Shown here in pieces: positions 63,916-64,000 of a stretch of DNA of 64,000 bases. The DNA comes from DVED01 sp963838375. Its GTDB lineage: Bacteria > Cyanobacteriota > Cyanobacteriia > Cyanobacteriales > Geitlerinemataceae. Every line of letters starts with the position of its first letter. Within the stretch, counting starts at the first letter, position 1. A program made the position numbers and the translations under genes. The notes beneath the pieces are model-generated. The model ran no database searches. It was not told the origin of the DNA and saw only the letters and a program-made list of their open reading frames with translations. Location: contig CAWIQY010000015.1 in NCBI GenBank assembly GCA_963838375.1, positions 248,001 through 312,000 of the forward strand, written 5' to 3'.

Positions 63916-64000
63916 AGATATATCGTTAAAGTACTGAAATTGCCAAAACTTCATCAATTCAACAAAATTGCGGAATTTACTTAAAAATACCGTAAAAACT

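Overview
The window is cyanobacterial chromosome. Several features support this: a phycobilisome rod linker beside a CpeR-like activator (which suggests a phycoerythrin-making strain), RpaB, a two-domain ArgZ/AgrE arginine dihydrolase, a petC-type Rieske protein, a CCB-type cytochrome b6f assembly factor, a gamma-tocopherol methyltransferase, cyanobacteria-specific DUF families (DUF1818, DUF3747), very frequent CGATCG/GCGATCGC (HIP1-like) sites and ACCAATT-type heptamer repeats. I saw no tRNA, rRNA or CRISPR array.

Layout. 1-6.3 kb: edge-truncated GAF/PAS signalling gene, cpeR, rod linker, an orphan OmpR-type regulator and agrE. 6.6-14.4 kb: DUF1818, then a sulfide/persulfide island with SQR, a Rieske paralogue, a DUF442 (Blh-like) protein, a rhodanese, a METTL7-like methyltransferase, an ArsR repressor, a TauE/SafE transporter, a rhodanese-DUF2892 protein and a persulfide dioxygenase. 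14.4-17.2 kb: molybdate transporter modABC. 17.3-25.9 kb: housekeeping and small-molecule genes (LRR protein, gamma-TMT, KtrBA, nuclease-fold protein, aldo/keto reductase, pyrG). 25.9-30.2 kb: repeat-rich DNA around a large RTX-like protein. 30.2-38.9 kb: SGNH hydrolase, PII, phosphatase, radA, rpaB, CCB factor. 39-43.2 kb: a second RTX/Calx-beta surface protein and an SLH-domain protein. 43.4-51.4 kb: a MoaD-like protein, threonine synthase and a second ubiquitin-like carrier, then DUF4112, trmL, a LysM-M23 peptidase, an ABC ATPase and rpsU. 52.4-64 kb: GlsB-like protein, K+ channel/RCK protein, P-type ATPase, a mosaic gene scar next to a TnpB element, a fatty-acid hydroxylase, TPR protein, DUF5009 membrane protein and comF.

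How the genes fit together. The 7.2-14.2 kb island reads as a route from sulfide oxidation (SQR) through persulfide handling (rhodaneses, persulfide dioxygenase) to export of sulfite or thiosulfate (TauE/SafE). A thiol methyltransferase may add a side branch. An ArsR/BigR-like repressor would control the island. The gene content parallels the BigR regulon of proteobacteria, with photosynthetic electron-transfer parts (SQR, Rieske) added.

Caution on sequence quality. Ten or more coding frames are broken by one-base indels, mostly in short homopolymers. They are densest between 7.2 and 15.4 kb, with more in the two RTX genes and the SLH gene. I joined frames where homology continues across the break and say so in each entry. 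I cannot tell sequencing error from real decay.
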